Of a DNA stretch of 64,000 nucleotides, positions 63,011-64,000 are shown in pieces. The notes beneath the pieces were generated by a model. It did no database searches and was not told the DNA's origin. It saw nothing but the letters and a program-made list of their open reading frames with translations. Position 1 is the stretch's first letter; every line of letters starts with the position of its first letter. The stretch comes from Phalacrocorax aristotelis (Eukaryota; Chordata; Aves; Suliformes; Phalacrocoracidae), in assembly GCF_949628215.1 (NCBI RefSeq), contig NC_134276.1, positions 105,376,756 to 105,440,755 on the forward strand, in the 5' to 3' direction. The position numbers and the translations under genes were made by a program.

Positions 63011-63115
63011 TGATCTCTGGTTCAAGGATCGATCAGGTTCTGAAGGTTTCTCTCTGTGCCTTGGTTCACCTTCTGTAAATCAAGAGACTATTCTATTTTT
63101 ACTGTCAGTGAAGAA
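63011..63115 (-). repeat. MIR-like SINE fragment, antisense, near exon 2
   Basis: TTTCTCTCTGTGCCTTGGTT followed by CACCTTCTGTAAATCAAG and an ACTATTCTATTTTT run matches the reverse strand of MIR (CTCTGTGCCTCAGTTTCC, CATCTGTAAAATGGGG, ATAATA). It lies about 320-430 bp upstream of exon 2. A further word at 63221-63285 (GTTAAAGTCAATGAAAATAC, then TACCAGGGGTAGGATTTAG) resembles another old amniote repeat, weaker. Confidence 0.5.
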
Positions 63116-63437
63116 ATGCTTCTACACATGTATTTTGAGTACCTAAGTCAATGCAAGTTTGAGCCTCTGTATGTATTGCAGAAATACAAATTTAACAATA
63201 TTTAATTACAGAACTTATCCAGGTCCTGTTAAAGTCAATGAAAATACTCCCACCAACTTTACCAGGGGTAGGATTTAGTCATCATGCTTTTAAACTGCAT
63301 TGACAGTTTTAGATGGAAGCTTATATTGATGTTTTTATCCAGGTTCTGCTGTTTGCAAAGGGCTGGTGACTTTAACCTGTTGTTACCTATGGGTGTAGAA
63401 ATTTATTTTAATGATTTTTTTTTTCCTTCCTGGGCAG

Positions 63438-63570
63438 GATTTATGTGGGCATCACTCATGTGATACTCTGGGAATGGCAGACGTTGGGACCATATGCTCT
63501 CCTGAGCGCAGCTGTGCAGTGATTGAAGATGACGGCCTCCATGCAGCTTTTACAGTGGCTCACGAAATTG
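63438..63570 (+). CDS. ADAMTS5: ADAMTS5 exon 2 (start of zinc-binding motif)
   Basis: A 133-bp internal exon encodes residues 340-383 plus the first base of codon 384, inside the reprolysin-type catalytic domain. The translation starts [17 protein letters not shown], continues [16 protein letters not shown], and ends [11 protein letters not shown]. It appears identical to the human ADAMTS5 segment as I remember it, which fixes the family member. C342, C347, C359 and C365 are the conserved domain cysteines. H381 and E382 are the first zinc ligand and the catalytic glutamate of HExxHxxGxxH; the remaining two histidines must come from exon 3, beyond the window. The acceptor is CTGGGCAG|GAT and the donor is ATTG|GTATGC, giving a phase-1 junction that splits the glycine codon. 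Reading frame is preserved with exon 1 (phase 0). Confidence 0.97.
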
Positions 63571-64000
63571 GTATGCAGTGCCTTTTCTGTTCGCTTGCCA
63601 AATCAAACACTTGTAACAGCTGCATTAGTAACCAAAATACTTCGCAATTAATTCCAGATTTCCCCTGGTCCAGATACTCACTTGGGGATTAAGGCTGTAT
63701 ACATATGCACTTCAGGGTTAACTAATAAGGGATCAGAAGGCAAGTGAAGGCGCACAGTAGGTGTTTCCTTTCTGACAGTGTCGTTTCTAAGCGGTAGTTG
63801 AAGTGAAAATTCAAAAGCTGCTGCTACTGTCCAAAAATGTCAATATGTGTCCCTCCTGAGAAAGCATTTGGCCCATCTATTGTAATTCCCATGCATTTAG
63901 TACATACACAGTGGAGAATAACTCACCTTTTTGTACTACTTGCATGCTCTACTTTTTCATGGGACAATGTATTACCTGCAGAGGAAGGCGTTTGTGGAAA
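63571..64000 (+). other. ADAMTS5: ADAMTS5 intron 2, 5' part
   Basis: This begins at the GTATGC donor and runs off the window. The exon frame hits a stop at about 63690-63692, so read-through would truncate the protein. No exon, repeat or regulatory cluster is recognised in the visible 430 bp. Confidence 0.9.

Larger units (their letters stand above)
51926..63437 (+). other. ADAMTS5: ADAMTS5 intron 1
   Basis: An 11,512-bp phase-0 intron with a GTAGGC donor and a TTTTTTTTTTCCTTCCTGGGCAG-like acceptor whose polypyrimidine tract starts near 63414. The first 200 bp remain GC-rich and stay open in the exon-1 frame to a TAA at 52274-52276. A poly(A) signal follows at 52439. Beyond about 52.4 kb the intron is AT-rich. 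MIR-like fragments lie near 56.7 and 63.0 kb, and an A9/T13 AT-rich simple tract lies at 62191-62215. Two stretches (53220-53540 and 54440-54860) look like candidate conserved non-coding DNA. No internal gene is supported; frames are under 95 codons. Confidence 0.93.

Noticed and set aside
1..64000. CRISPR arrays, operons, prophage, toxin or endogenous retrovirus genes
   Set aside because: The window is vertebrate nuclear DNA. I saw no evenly spaced repeat-spacer array, no long retroviral reading frames and no LTR pairs.

Overview
This is vertebrate nuclear DNA, most likely from a bird. It has spliced genes with GT/AG introns, a CpG-island promoter, 3'-end fragments of CR1 retrotransposons carrying the typical ATTCTATGATT-type tail, a few old MIR-like SINE scraps, and otherwise few recognisable repeats. 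A non-avian reptile is the main alternative.

The only protein gene I can support is the 5' part of ADAMTS5 (aggrecanase-2), on the + strand. Exon 1 (start codon 50909, splice donor after 51925) encodes the signal peptide, the propeptide with its cysteine switch, a furin site made of nine arginines, and the first 107 residues of the metalloprotease domain. Intron 1 is 11.5 kb. Exon 2 (63438-63570) carries the next 44 codons and ends inside the zinc-binding motif, after His-Glu-Ile. Intron 2 runs off the window. Disulfide, spacer and thrombospondin domains would lie downstream. In human, ADAMTS1 is the next gene 3' of ADAMTS5, so it is expected beyond the right edge.

The promoter lies at 48.65-50.9 kb. 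A CpG-rich lobe (48.65-49.28 kb) is followed by a GC-box and G-run segment, a roughly 160-bp polypyrimidine tract, and then a TATA box with a matching initiator at 50074-50111. This predicts an unusually long 5' leader of about 800 nt with two upstream AUG reading frames.

Positions 1-48650 look like a gene desert, which fits the large empty interval upstream of ADAMTS5 in human. It holds CR1 fragments (10.35, 14.73, 35.85 and possibly 40.8 kb), an MIR-like fragment (1.13 kb), simple repeats, strand-asymmetric purine and pyrimidine stretches, small local duplications and a 0.7-kb C-rich island at 20.5 kb. The longest open frames there are short, often start with non-ATG codons and match nothing I recognise.

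I found no new gene system. The most testable oddities are in ADAMTS5 itself: an in-frame read-through of exon 1 into intron 1 followed by a poly(A) signal, trinucleotide repeats that encode the furin site and a propeptide serine run, and the leader's upstream reading frames.
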